From assembly GCF_900188085.1 (NCBI RefSeq), contig NZ_FZOU01000006.1, forward strand, positions 248,001 to 312,000: a stretch of 64,000 nt of DNA. Direction: 5' to 3'. The stretch's first letter is position 1; each line of letters begins with the position of its first letter. Below, one piece after another: positions 9,001 to 15,831 of the stretch. This DNA comes from Granulicella rosea (lineage in GTDB: Bacteria > Acidobacteriota > Terriglobia > Terriglobales > Acidobacteriaceae). The position numbers were made by a program, and so were the translations under genes. Below the pieces are notes generated by a model. The model was given only the letters and a program-made list of their open reading frames with translations. It made no database searches and was not told where the DNA came from.

Positions 9001-9863
9001 GTCGCCTGCGCCAGGCTGACCTGCTTGCCGGCCGGAACCGCGTCGTTCGGACCGATGCCGTAAAGCATCACCATGGACGCGATGTCGTCCGGCCGCAGCA
9101 CGAACGGCTGCGGCATGCACTGGTAGGTATACGGCCCGCACAGAATGTCGATCGGATGCATCACCGGCCAGTGCTGCGCCTGCGCCGGAGTCGCCGCCGG
9201 AACGCCGGTAAAGACGTTGTCGTTGGTCTGCGACCACGCGAGGCCAAGCACCCGGCCGAACGCCCGCATCAACTGATACTGCAACTGCGTCTGCGCCGCC
9301 GCGGCCGAGCCCGTGCAGCGCCCGTTCACGATCACGACCGCATGCAGGATGTATCCCGCCGGATCGAACAGGTCGACGTCCTCGGTGACGCCCGCCTGAC
9401 GGCAGTTCGACGGCGCACTGGCGCCGCCGCCCAGCAGCAGGTCCGTCACGGAGCCGTCGCGGTCGTACACCACCGCGATCGGAATCGCCGCCGCGTTGAC
9501 GCTCGCCACATCCGTCGGCCACACCAGCCCGCTCGCGCCAAGGTAGACGTTCGAACCGCTCACCTGCTCGCCCAGCACGCCAGCCTGAGAGACCGTCAGA
9601 TTCGCCACCGGCAGATTCCAGACACCCGCCGCAGCCGCCACCAGAGCATCCGCCGCCGCGTGATTCACCGTCGCGCTCAGGTCGCCCGGATCGGTGGAAT
9701 AGGTCAACGACCCCGGCCGCCAGCCCACCGGCGCACCCTGCGCACCGGTGTAGAACGGAGGCCCGGTGACCCAGCGCGGACCGCTCGCCGAAGCCTCCAG
9801 CGCCGCGCCCAGCATGACCACGACCACCAGCCACCACTTAAGCCCAACCCCAAACTTCGTCAT
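6009..9863 (-). CDS. Large exported protein: degenerate matrixin domain, IPT/TIG and six Ig-like repeats
   Basis: A 1284-residue secreted or surface protein. Residues 1-27 look like a signal peptide (LKWWLVVVVMLGAALEASA). Residues about 30-270 resemble a matrixin metalloprotease domain: a Met-turn-like VMHP (234-237) and a closing LRPDDIASMVMLYG that matches the final helix of matrixins. The zinc motif HExxHxxGxxH is replaced at the same spacing by RAFGRVLGLAW (200-210), so no zinc ligand or catalytic Glu remains. A carboxypeptidase-regulatory-like segment follows (about 281-330), then an IPT/TIG domain (about 590-670), then six Ig-like repeats of 90-100 residues, each with a Cx4-5C pair. The start codon lies in a dispersed repeat (9848-9925) and has no good ribosome site. 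Confidence 0.75.
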   Translation of the reverse strand: MTKFGVGLKWWLVVVVMLGAALEASASGPRWVTGPPFYTGAQGAPVGWRPGSLTYSTDPGDLSATVNHAAADALVAAAAGVWNLPVANLTVSQAGVLGEQVSGSNVYLGASGLVWPTDVASVNAAAIPIAVVYDRDGSVTDLLLGGGASAPSNCRQAGVTEDVDLFDPAGYILHAVVIVNGRCTGSAAAAQTQLQYQLMRAFGRVLGLAWSQTNDNVFTGVPAATPAQAQHWPVMHPIDILCGPYTYQCMPQPFVLRPDDIASMVMLYGIGPNDAVPAGKQVSLAQATAQNGTIAFPDGQGMAGVNVLVTRMPGFANVAEGWAETSAVTGTWFRRVGATPLAPQGTDALSSQGTSDQSTQGYFRMAYIPYPTGAQYENHVISTEAVNPLYIGEYSLGPYAPGTVAPSGTAPSGVVRYLGAGGELDWNQTVADATADCGASSGQDGTEALPAQASATGWWSGTICAVGHAAWFGLDVKAGRTLTLDVSAVDELGQPSTVKAMPVLGAWNATDALGTLPTLGETAAAFNAMAVGTSRLGLTISQAGRLRLMVTDQRGEGRPDFGYNGRILYADSVVPALLPSTGATVTIAGMGFRAGNAVTVNGVAATVTGWTANSLTVAVPAMSAVHAAYGVAFDVVVTDRATGATSTMSGALSYDASALPETMRLVGAPVGNQPSGSVAATPFAVQVLRGDGVTPVAGESVVLSVAAGSAQLGCGTASCAVVSDANGMASSTVLPLAAGGVTLQAVDGSMSQTASFMALAQVVSVRIAEAPSGSVPVQTAGLWMWAQALLPAGNGAAGVPMSFSSIPAGAVRFGACEATACTMVANGAGLDGTTVTPLIAGPVQLVVTSGGQTASATFIATPNVNMLTVTSTPSGTVNVGTRLFFAAQLFASDGVTPLPGHSLIFSAPSGVTLDACGASPCALTTSYSPTGTGVVPQVAGVFTVQVTDGVTVRTASFTAVVPMPQLKVLSVPANGSVIGAVAAQPFKVQLVDGSGAPMAGYPVALLPRQTGNALMLGCAQQVSCWFSTDANGTVSTVVEPMVAGEVDLQAVVGSLSLLATVSFQASAGQASVTAVQPSLYVAEDATVNWTVGAVLQWNGAAAVGQVVTWTGSAGFSLGSGQSGLFQTGTNGVGATQASAVVGPLAANAIASAAACSWGTVCVGFQATGVSASLLRALVVSGTGSVVSGGSPTPVVLQVIDTAGHPVAGAAVTIYQTANEALACPAQGRCPAAPVMASATSSGVSDTGGLLSVTPLVWAGGAGVTHMAASVGTQGFVALELSTIP

Positions 9864-9925
9864 CTCGACCGGAGCGGAGCGCAGTGGAGAGAACCCCGTA
9901 TTTTGTCTTTGCTTGTTTTCGCCGT
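9848..9925. repeat. Dispersed repeat spanning a gene start
   Basis: Nearly the same sequence occurs at 54252-54330 (CCCCAAACT, then GTCATCTCGACCGGAGCG, GGAGAGA.CCCCG, then a T/G-rich tail). Here the minus strand of the repeat contains the ATG and first codons of the 1284-residue exported protein. Confidence 0.7.
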
Positions 9926-10023
9926 AGTACGACTTCGCCCCAGGGATACGCCCGCTGCCACAAAAGCGCTTCAGCGCCGGGTCGGCGTCCACGCTATGCA
10001 GATGATCCCGCACCACGCCCCCC

Positions 10024-10665
10024 TTAGCGCCGGCCATGGTTCACCGCCGCCTGCAACACGTTCAACACCGAGCTCAAAGCCGGACCAGCCGAAGCGGTCT
10101 CAAACGAAACCACCGGCCCCTGCAACGCCAGCGGCTTCATCCCAACACCGGAGACCGGAACCACCGGAGCCGGAACCACCGGGACCGGAGCAGCCGAGGC
10201 AGCCACCCGCGTGCCCACCCAGCGCAGGTCGACCGCGGCGTCCTGCGCGGCGGCGGCATCCTCCACCTTCGCCGCAGCCGGAGCGCCCGCGCCGACGATC
10301 GGCATGACGCCCGAAGCCACCGGCGAGCTCAATCCATTCGCGGACTTTTCGCGCAGCATCACCAGCAGTCGCTGCCCAACATGAAACGGCGGCGCGCCCC
10401 GCCACAGCCCGGCCCACTCGCGCATCGCGTATGTGCCGCCCGGCCGCACGCCCAGCACAGCGCGTTCCACCTGGAAGCGGATGTCGACATAGCCCAGATC
10501 GTCGGCGCGATCGATCGAGATCACGGTTCCGGCAAAGATCACACCCGCCTGACCGGCCATCTCCACCAGCGCGGCGTCGGTCGTCGCAGGAGGCGCCGTC
10601 TGCGCCACAACGGACCCACACAAAACCAACCCCAGCGCCAAACCCAGCCCAAACCGTCCGACCAT
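10024..10665 (-). CDS. Exported hypothetical protein, upstream partner of the matrixin-like protein
   Basis: A 213-residue protein with a clear signal peptide (about 1-22, ending in SVVAQ). The first half (about 30-115) is a compact beta-rich domain (VIFAGTVISIDRAD...VDIRFQVERAVLG, GQRLLVMLREKS). The second half is Ala/Pro/Val-rich low complexity (APVPVVPAPVVPVSGVG). The start has a strong site (GGAGGTGG). It lies 160 bp upstream of the large protein on the same strand, so the two may be expressed together. Its first half resembles domains that often precede matrixin-type proteins in acidobacteria, but that link is an inference. Confidence 0.65.
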   Translation of the reverse strand: MVGRFGLGLALGLVLCGSVVAQTAPPATTDAALVEMAGQAGVIFAGTVISIDRADDLGYVDIRFQVERAVLGVRPGGTYAMREWAGLWRGAPPFHVGQRLLVMLREKSANGLSSPVASGVMPIVGAGAPAAAKVEDAAAAQDAAVDLRWVGTRVAASAAPVPVVPAPVVPVSGVGMKPLALQGPVVSFETASAGPALSSVLNVLQAAVNHGRR

Positions 10666-10751
10666 CGCTCCACCTCCGCCTACAAAGACACTTTCGTCAT
10701 GTGTAAGCAGAGCCAGCGCGCGTGACCCGATTCAGAACACCGGTACAGCGA

Positions 10752-10796
10752 GTCGGCCTGGAGCGTAAAGCCGGCAGCTTCAAGCTCCAGGCCGAC
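10752..10796 (-). terminator. Hairpin downstream of small gene
   Basis: A 13-bp perfect stem (GTCGGCCTGGAGC / GCTCCAGGCCGAC) with a 19-nt loop, ten bases past the stop of the gene at 10807. No strong T-run follows, so it may be an attenuator or a repeat rather than a classical terminator. Confidence 0.5.
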
Positions 10797-10806
10797 CCGA
10801 CTCACC

Positions 10807-11007
10807 TCAAATCTCGGGATAAAAGTCGAAGAACGCCTCGATACTCAGCCGCAACTGCGCTTCGATCCGCTCCCGGTCGCCCTCCAGAACGTGCATCGTC
10901 ACATGCGCATCCTTGCCGCTCTTCAGCTCGACGCGAGCCTCCCCCACTGAAACCACCTCGTCCGCCGGCAGCAGACGCATTCCGTAAACCAACACCAGAT
11001 CAGCCAT
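10807..11007 (-). CDS. Small hypothetical protein
   Basis: A 66-residue soluble protein with a beta-strand-like start (MADLVLVYGMRLLPADEVV) and an amphipathic C-terminal helix (RERIEAQLRLSIEAFFDF). No family was recognised. Its first six codons and the upstream bases belong to the first unit of a 65-bp tandem array (10994-11223), so the gene's own start region has been multiplied upstream of it. Function unknown. Confidence 0.55.
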   Translation of the reverse strand: MADLVLVYGMRLLPADEVVSVGEARVELKSGKDAHVTMHVLEGDRERIEAQLRLSIEAFFDFYPEI

Positions 11008-11223
11008 AACCTTCCATTCTTACGCTAAAAGCGCGAACCGCGACGGGACTGGTCAAATACCAGATCAGCCATAACCTTCCATTCTTACGCTAAAAAGCGC
11101 GAACTGCGACGGGACTGGTCAATACCAGATCAGCCATAACCTTCCATTCTTACGCTAAAAAGCGCGAACTGCGACGGGACTGGTCAATACCAGATCAGCC
11201 ATAGCCTTCCATTCTTGCACTGA
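10994..11223. repeat. 65-bp tandem repeat array (3.5 copies) duplicating a gene 5' end
   Basis: Units begin at 10994, 11059, 11124 and 11189 (ACCAGATCAGCCATAACCTT...), with an exact 65-bp spacing. The first three are complete; the last is partial and diverged. Each carries, on the minus strand, a possible ribosome site and the start codons ATGGCTGATCTGGT of the gene at 10807-11007. The extra copies encode 15-codon open frames that end at TAG before the next unit. Confidence 0.9.
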
Positions 11224-11286
11224 ATCGGCGCGCGGCTCGCGGTTTGAATCGTTTCCGGCCGCCGCGCATTTACACTAGAGAAGCCT

Positions 11287-12273
11287 ATGAACCCGCTAAC
11301 CGACACCCCGCTCGACGCCGCAGCCACCATTGAAACCCGCGATCTCGTCATCCTTGGCTCCGGCTGCTCTGGGCTGACGGCGGCCATCTACGCCGGCCGC
11401 TCGAATCTGAAGCCGCTCGTCCTCGAAGGCCACGAGCCCGGCGGACAGCTCTCCATCACCACCCTGGTCGAAAACTTCCCAGGCTGGCCCGAGGGCATTC
11501 AGGGGCCGGAACTCATTGAAAACATGAAGAAGCAGGCCACCCGCTTCGGCGCCGAGCTGCGCATGGCGCACCTCACCGGCGCGGACTTCTCCAGCCGCCC
11601 CATCAAGCTGATGGTCGGCAAGGACATCATCCACACCCGTACGCTCATCATTGCGTCGGGCGCGAGCGCGCGCTGGCTGAACCTGCCGTCCGAGCAGGCG
11701 TTGATCGGCCACGGCGTCAGCTCCTGCGCGACTTGCGACGGCTTCTTCTTCTCCGGACACGAGATCGCCGTCATCGGCGGTGGCGACTCCGCCATGGAAG
11801 AGGCGCTCTTCCTTACGCGCTTCGCCACCAAGGTCACGCTCATCAACCGCAGCGAGAACTTCCGCGCGTCGAAGATCATGCTCGACCGCGCCATCGCGCA
11901 CCCCAACATCGAGTTCCTGCCCAACACGACGGTCGAAGAGGTGATCGGCGTCGAGGAGAAGGAAGTGAAGGGCCTGCGCGTGAAGAATCGTACGACCGGC
12001 GTCGAGACCATCCTGAAGGTTTCGGCCATGTTCCTCGGCATCGGCCACGAGCCCAACGCGAAGGCCTTCAAGGGCATCATCGACCTCGACGAGGACGGGT
12101 ACATCGTCGCCAAGGACGATGTTTACACCACCCTGAACGGCCAGGTCGTGCCCGGCGTCTTCGCCTGCGGCGACATCAAGGATCGCCGCTACCGCCAGGC
12201 CATCACCGCCGCCGGCTCGGGCTGCATGGCCGCGCTCGAAGTCGAAAAGTACCTCGAAGAGCACGGTCGCTAA
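11287..12273 (+). CDS. trxB: Thioredoxin-disulfide reductase
   Basis: Cytoplasmic NADPH-dependent flavoenzyme that reduces thioredoxin; 328 residues, the usual length plus a short N-terminal extension. The FAD loop is GSGCSG (24-29), where most family members have GSGPAG. The redox-active disulfide CATC is at 147-150 and the NADPH loop IGGGDSA at 163-169. The C-terminal FAD motif FACGDIKDRRYRQ is intact. Transcribed divergently from the repeat-flanked small gene. The start codon follows a short AT-containing leader (TACACTAGAGAAGCCT). Confidence 0.93.
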   Translation: MNPLTDTPLDAAATIETRDLVILGSGCSGLTAAIYAGRSNLKPLVLEGHEPGGQLSITTLVENFPGWPEGIQGPELIENMKKQATRFGAELRMAHLTGADFSSRPIKLMVGKDIIHTRTLIIASGASARWLNLPSEQALIGHGVSSCATCDGFFFSGHEIAVIGGGDSAMEEALFLTRFATKVTLINRSENFRASKIMLDRAIAHPNIEFLPNTTVEEVIGVEEKEVKGLRVKNRTTGVETILKVSAMFLGIGHEPNAKAFKGIIDLDEDGYIVAKDDVYTTLNGQVVPGVFACGDIKDRRYRQAITAAGSGCMAALEVEKYLEEHGR

Positions 12274-12297
12274 GGATATACTGCACAGGAGGTTTCC

Positions 12298-12558
12298 ATG
12301 GCGACCCTACAAATCTCTGATGAATCCGCACTCCGCATCCATCAGACGGCCGAGCGCCTGGGCCTGAGCGACGAAGGCCTTGTGATGGAAGCGGTCCTCC
12401 ATATGGAGGAGCAACGCTCCATCGAACCTGAGTTCACGGATGCGCAGATCGCCCGCTTCAAGGAGAGCGTCGCGCAACTCGACCGCGGTGAGGTCGTCAC
12501 CTCAGAGCAGATCGATGCTCGCTTTGAAGCATTCTTTCAGCGGCAGGCTTCTCGTTGA
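12298..12558 (+). CDS. ParD-like antitoxin
   Basis: An 86-residue, mostly helical protein with an N-terminal segment (MATLQISDESALRIHQTAERLGLSD shape) like a ribbon-helix-helix or short DNA-binding domain, and an acidic C-terminal tail that would wrap the toxin. Strong ribosome site GGAGG five bases before ATG. The stop overlaps the next gene by 4 bp (TTGA), the classical antitoxin-first organisation. It should bind and neutralise the adjacent ParE-like toxin and repress the operon. Confidence 0.75.
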   Translation: MATLQISDESALRIHQTAERLGLSDEGLVMEAVLHMEEQRSIEPEFTDAQIARFKESVAQLDRGEVVTSEQIDARFEAFFQRQASR

Positions 12559-12869
12559 TTCGATACGTTCTTTCGGACTCAGCAAGCAGAGACTTGGACG
12601 AGATTCTCTCCTATTTCGACAGCCTTCCGGTGGTGCCAGCCACGCGAGGAGGCGAGTCTATCGTCCAGATGCTCAACAGCATTGCCGAAAATCCCTACCT
12701 GGGCACAACTCATGGCTCACTTGCCCGTAGCCTGGGGTTCGAAGTTAGAAGCAGGTTTGCATCCCCGTACCGCTTTTATTATCGTCTCGGCGGAAGGTAT
12801 CCAGAGATCATTGCTGTCCTTCATGCGTCGCGAGACATCCGTTCTATCCTCGCTCAGCGTTTTCAATAA
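12555..12869 (+). CDS. ParE/RelE-superfamily toxin
   Basis: A 104-residue toxin-fold protein: helical N-terminus (ASRDLDEILSYF), then the beta-sheet core (YRFYYRLGGRYPEIIAVLHA.RDIRSIL), which matches the ParE/RelE signature ending. The start is a TTG overlapping the antitoxin stop, so translation is probably coupled. Predicted target is either gyrase (ParE) or mRNA (RelE); the sequence does not settle this. The neighbouring genes are housekeeping, so this looks like a solitary chromosomal toxin-antitoxin module. Confidence 0.78.
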   Translation: MIRYVLSDSASRDLDEILSYFDSLPVVPATRGGESIVQMLNSIAENPYLGTTHGSLARSLGFEVRSRFASPYRFYYRLGGRYPEIIAVLHASRDIRSILAQRFQ

Positions 12870-12916
12870 TTCCTTTGTGCCTTTTCGCTGATGCGCAATA
12901 GCCGCGACCTACGGAC

Positions 12917-13660
12917 ATGCTCAAATCCCTCGCCCTCCTCCGCGACCGCATCGCCGACCCAACGGTCTACCCCTTCACCGTCCCCACGATTGCCGCGCTC
13001 GACCGACTCTCCTTCACCTCGCGCGTCACCTTCTTCACGGGCGAGAACGGCTCCGGCAAATCCACTCTGCTCGAAGCCATCGCCGCGCACATCGGCTTCG
13101 GACGCGAGGGCGGCAACCGCAACTTCATGTTCGAGACCAGCGCCAGTTCGCGGTCCACCGACCCACTCTCCCGCGCCCTGCGGCTTTCCTTCGACAAGCG
13201 AACCGGCGAAGGCTTCTACTTTCGCGCCGAGAGCCTCTTCAACGTTGCCACGTATGTCGACGAGATCGGCGCAACAGACGCCTACGGCGGCATCAGCCTG
13301 CACGACCGCTCCCATGGTGAGACCTTCTTCACCGTGCTCGACCACAAGTTCCGCCGCTCTGGCCTCTTCCTGCTCGACGAACCCGAGGCCGCGCTCTCAC
13401 CCCAGCGCCAGCTCGCGTTCCTCGTCCTCATCCACGACACCCTGCGCGACTACAAGGACGCGCAGTTCATCATCTGCACCCACTCGCCCATCCTGCTCGG
13501 CTACCCCGGCGCGCAGATCGTCTCCTTCGACGATCCCAGCCTGCCCGAGATCGCATTCGACCAGACTTCGCCCAACCGGATCGTCCACCGCTTCCTCAAC
13601 GACCGCGAACGCTTCCTGCGCGAGCTGTTTGAGGGCGATCAGCCGACGCTGTTCGAGTAG
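12917..13660 (+). CDS. AAA/ABC-type ATPase (SMC-like, single domain)
   Basis: A 247-residue ATPase with Walker A GENGSGKST (about 42-50), Walker B FLLDEPEAALS (about 155-165) and an H-loop histidine in ICTHSP (about 189-194). No membrane partner or signal. Proteins of this type often act alone or with a nuclease; none is adjacent. It follows the toxin gene by 47 bp but shares no overlap, so a link to the toxin-antitoxin pair is uncertain. Confidence 0.8.
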   Translation: MLKSLALLRDRIADPTVYPFTVPTIAALDRLSFTSRVTFFTGENGSGKSTLLEAIAAHIGFGREGGNRNFMFETSASSRSTDPLSRALRLSFDKRTGEGFYFRAESLFNVATYVDEIGATDAYGGISLHDRSHGETFFTVLDHKFRRSGLFLLDEPEAALSPQRQLAFLVLIHDTLRDYKDAQFIICTHSPILLGYPGAQIVSFDDPSLPEIAFDQTSPNRIVHRFLNDRERFLRELFEGDQPTLFE

Positions 13661-13663
13661 TAT

Positions 13664-14557
13664 CTAGCGCATTGCCACCGCAGGCGCCATCTTCGGCGTC
13701 AGCACGATCTCATTGCCATCCGGATCGGCGATCGTGATTCCCTTCGCCGTCTTCTCCGCCGGCTTGATGCCGCGCTGACTCAGTACATTCGCCGTGCTCG
13801 CGAGGTCCGTCACCTGCAGCATGATCGCCGACCTGAAGCCCTGCGGCAACTTCGGCGCGAACTCAATCTTCTCCTCCGGATTGCCCGGCAGCGCGACAGC
13901 GGACTCGCTTCCGGCGACGGCATCGAAGCCCAGCTTCGTCAGGTAGAACGCCTTCGCGCCCGCCGGATCGTCCACCGCCAGCCTCATCCCGGTCATCAGG
14001 TCGCCGATGCGCTCCGCGCCCAGGTGCTGGCCGAAGTCCTTCGAGTGGAGCGACCCCGGCATGTACTGCGTGTACTCCATATTCTGCGGCCCCGTCGGCG
14101 AGGCAGGCCCCGGCATCGTGAACAGCAGATTGCCCGCGCCGGCCGTGCGCACATCCTTCGGCGTCAGCCCGTGCTGGACGTAGTAGTCATGCACCGCAGG
14201 CAGGTCTTTGCCCTCGAAGCAAAGGTGCAGAAAACCGATCTGCGTATTCTTCGCGTCCACCGGATACAGTTCGAGATACTGCCGGTCGTTGATCTTGATG
14301 AATGCCTCGTACACCGCGCCGTCGCGCGAGAGCGCAAACGCCTTCACAAACCCCAGCCTCTCGTAGAACGCCACCGACGCATCGAGATTCTTCACCCGCA
14401 ACGCGACATGCGCGATCCCAGCCAGCTTCGGCGAAGGCACAACGGCCTGCGCAGCCGGAGGCGGAACGGGCGTCTGGGCGACAACCGGGGCGGCAAGCGC
14501 GGGCACAAGCGTAAGGCCAAGGACGAAGGAGCCAAGCAGCGTACGGGGCGAGTTCAT
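13664..14557 (-). CDS. Exported two-domain VOC (glyoxalase-like) protein
   Basis: A 297-residue protein with a signal peptide (about 1-28, ending PVVAQ), a Pro/Ala linker, and two vicinal-oxygen-chelate domains (about 45-155, IAHVALRVKNLDASVAFYERLGF; about 180-297, MRLAVDDPAGAKAFYLTKLGF and DPDGNEI). Such paired domains bind a metal and act on lactone, catechol or thiohemiacetal substrates; this one would act outside the cytoplasm. The start at 14557 has AGAGG close upstream. Substrate unknown. It is convergent with the ATPase gene. Confidence 0.78.
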   Translation of the reverse strand: MNSPRTLLGSFVLGLTLVPALAAPVVAQTPVPPPAAQAVVPSPKLAGIAHVALRVKNLDASVAFYERLGFVKAFALSRDGAVYEAFIKINDRQYLELYPVDAKNTQIGFLHLCFEGKDLPAVHDYYVQHGLTPKDVRTAGAGNLLFTMPGPASPTGPQNMEYTQYMPGSLHSKDFGQHLGAERIGDLMTGMRLAVDDPAGAKAFYLTKLGFDAVAGSESAVALPGNPEEKIEFAPKLPQGFRSAIMLQVTDLASTANVLSQRGIKPAEKTAKGITIADPDGNEIVLTPKMAPAVAMR

Positions 14558-14635
14558 AGCACCTCTCAGATTCACATCCGAATCTATTCCCCAGCCGACA
14601 AGACGCGCAACCCCGTCGCGGCGATAATCGAATGC

Positions 14636-15223
14636 ATGGACGTTCCCGCCTTCACCCAGCTCTTTCCCAAGCTCTACCACCTCACCTTCGCGTCGAACCT
14701 GCCGGGGATTCGGCAGCATGGGCTGCTCAGCACGACGGCTCTCGCCAAGCTGCACGGCTTCGACGAGGACGAGCTCCGCGCCACGGTCACCGAGCGCCGC
14801 CGCTGCATCCAGCAGCTCCACGGCGTTACCCTGCGCGACCAGATTCCGATGAACGAGAAGAAGATGAAGACCTGCCTGGTCGGCGTAAGCATCCCCGAGT
14901 GGATCGCTCTGCTGAATACGAAGATCTTCTTCTTCCTGAGCAAGGAGAAGGCGCTGGAGTTTGCCGGCAAGTATGCGGATTACGAAAATGTCCTGCTCGA
15001 AACCGACACCGCCGGGCTGCTGACCACGCACGCAGAAGACGCGACGCTCTGCCGCATCCATCCCGGCGCCTTCCTTTCCAACGCCCGGCCTAGAGGCCGC
15101 AACTCGTTCATCCCTATCGCCGAATACCTGTACAAGAAATCCCGCGACACCCCCGCGGAGCTAACACTGGACACAGCCGTGCCGAATATTCTCGACATCT
15201 CGCAAATCACGACGCTTGGCTGA
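14636..15223 (+). CDS. DUF7002-like protein, possible ADP-ribosyltransferase fold
   Basis: A 195-residue soluble protein. The N-terminus LYHLTFASNLPGIRQHGLLS (residues 13-32) resembles DUF7002 members and, more distantly, DarT/RES-type ADP-ribosyltransferases, which share a Y-H-T ... I ... G-L-L-S start. A central IFFFLSKEKALEFA block and a C-terminal basic region follow. Function is unknown; an NAD-using activity is only an inference. The start is chosen as the first ATG in frame after the divergent VOC gene. Confidence 0.6.
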   Translation: MDVPAFTQLFPKLYHLTFASNLPGIRQHGLLSTTALAKLHGFDEDELRATVTERRRCIQQLHGVTLRDQIPMNEKKMKTCLVGVSIPEWIALLNTKIFFFLSKEKALEFAGKYADYENVLLETDTAGLLTTHAEDATLCRIHPGAFLSNARPRGRNSFIPIAEYLYKKSRDTPAELTLDTAVPNILDISQITTLG

Positions 15224-15360
15224 CGACATTGGGAACACACGTGCTTTGTTGCCTCCAGTCAGGCCAAGGCATCAGCCCTGGGCATGCCTTCTTCGGGGGC
15301 CAGGGCCATCATTACAATGATCCTGGGCAACGCACATCCAGTCTTCATGCGAGGCAGACC

Positions 15361-15717
15361 GTGTTTCTCATCGGCGACAACCTGATCGTCTTTCTTTATC
15401 GATGGATCGTGGTCGGCATCGGCGTCTTTCGCAGCCGCCATTGGCCAATCGTTCTCGCGACGGTCGAAAAGTCATGTAAGGACGAATCTGCTTATCCGTT
15501 CGTCGACCTCACGTATGCCTATACGAACGGCGAGGAGCGGCACACGGGCACGTATCGAAAAGGGTTTTGGTATCGCAGCTCCGCAAGAGCCTTCGCCAAG
15601 AGCTTCTTCCCCGGTATGCCCCTTGCCATCCGATACAACCCAGCCGACCCAGCAGAATCTTTTCTTCGCGAAGGCGATCAACGCCCCGCCCTGCTGCATC
15701 AACTGGAAACTGAGTAG
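15361..15717 (+). CDS. DUF3592-like membrane protein
   Basis: A 118-residue protein with an N-terminal membrane segment (about 3-22, LIGDNLIVFLYRWIVVGIGVF) followed by a beta-rich domain (PIVLATVEKS, FVDLTYAYTNGEERHTGTY, YNPADPAES) of the DUF3592 type. The chosen start is GTG at 15361, with GAGG seven bases upstream; the frame is open further upstream, but that part is unlike protein. Function of the family is unknown. Confidence 0.6.
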   Translation: MFLIGDNLIVFLYRWIVVGIGVFRSRHWPIVLATVEKSCKDESAYPFVDLTYAYTNGEERHTGTYRKGFWYRSSARAFAKSFFPGMPLAIRYNPADPAESFLREGDQRPALLHQLETE

Positions 15718-15831
15718 TCACTCAATTAAATGATGGCCCATTCATGAAATCTTGCTACCTGCGGGAATCTTCCACCCACACACCGCCGTCCAATGCCTGA
15801 AGCCGAAGCCTTCGGCCCAAGGACACAGCAC

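Noticed and set aside
10994-11223. Possible CRISPR array
   Set aside because: The units are directly adjacent full-length 65-bp repeats with no unique spacers and no cas genes nearby.
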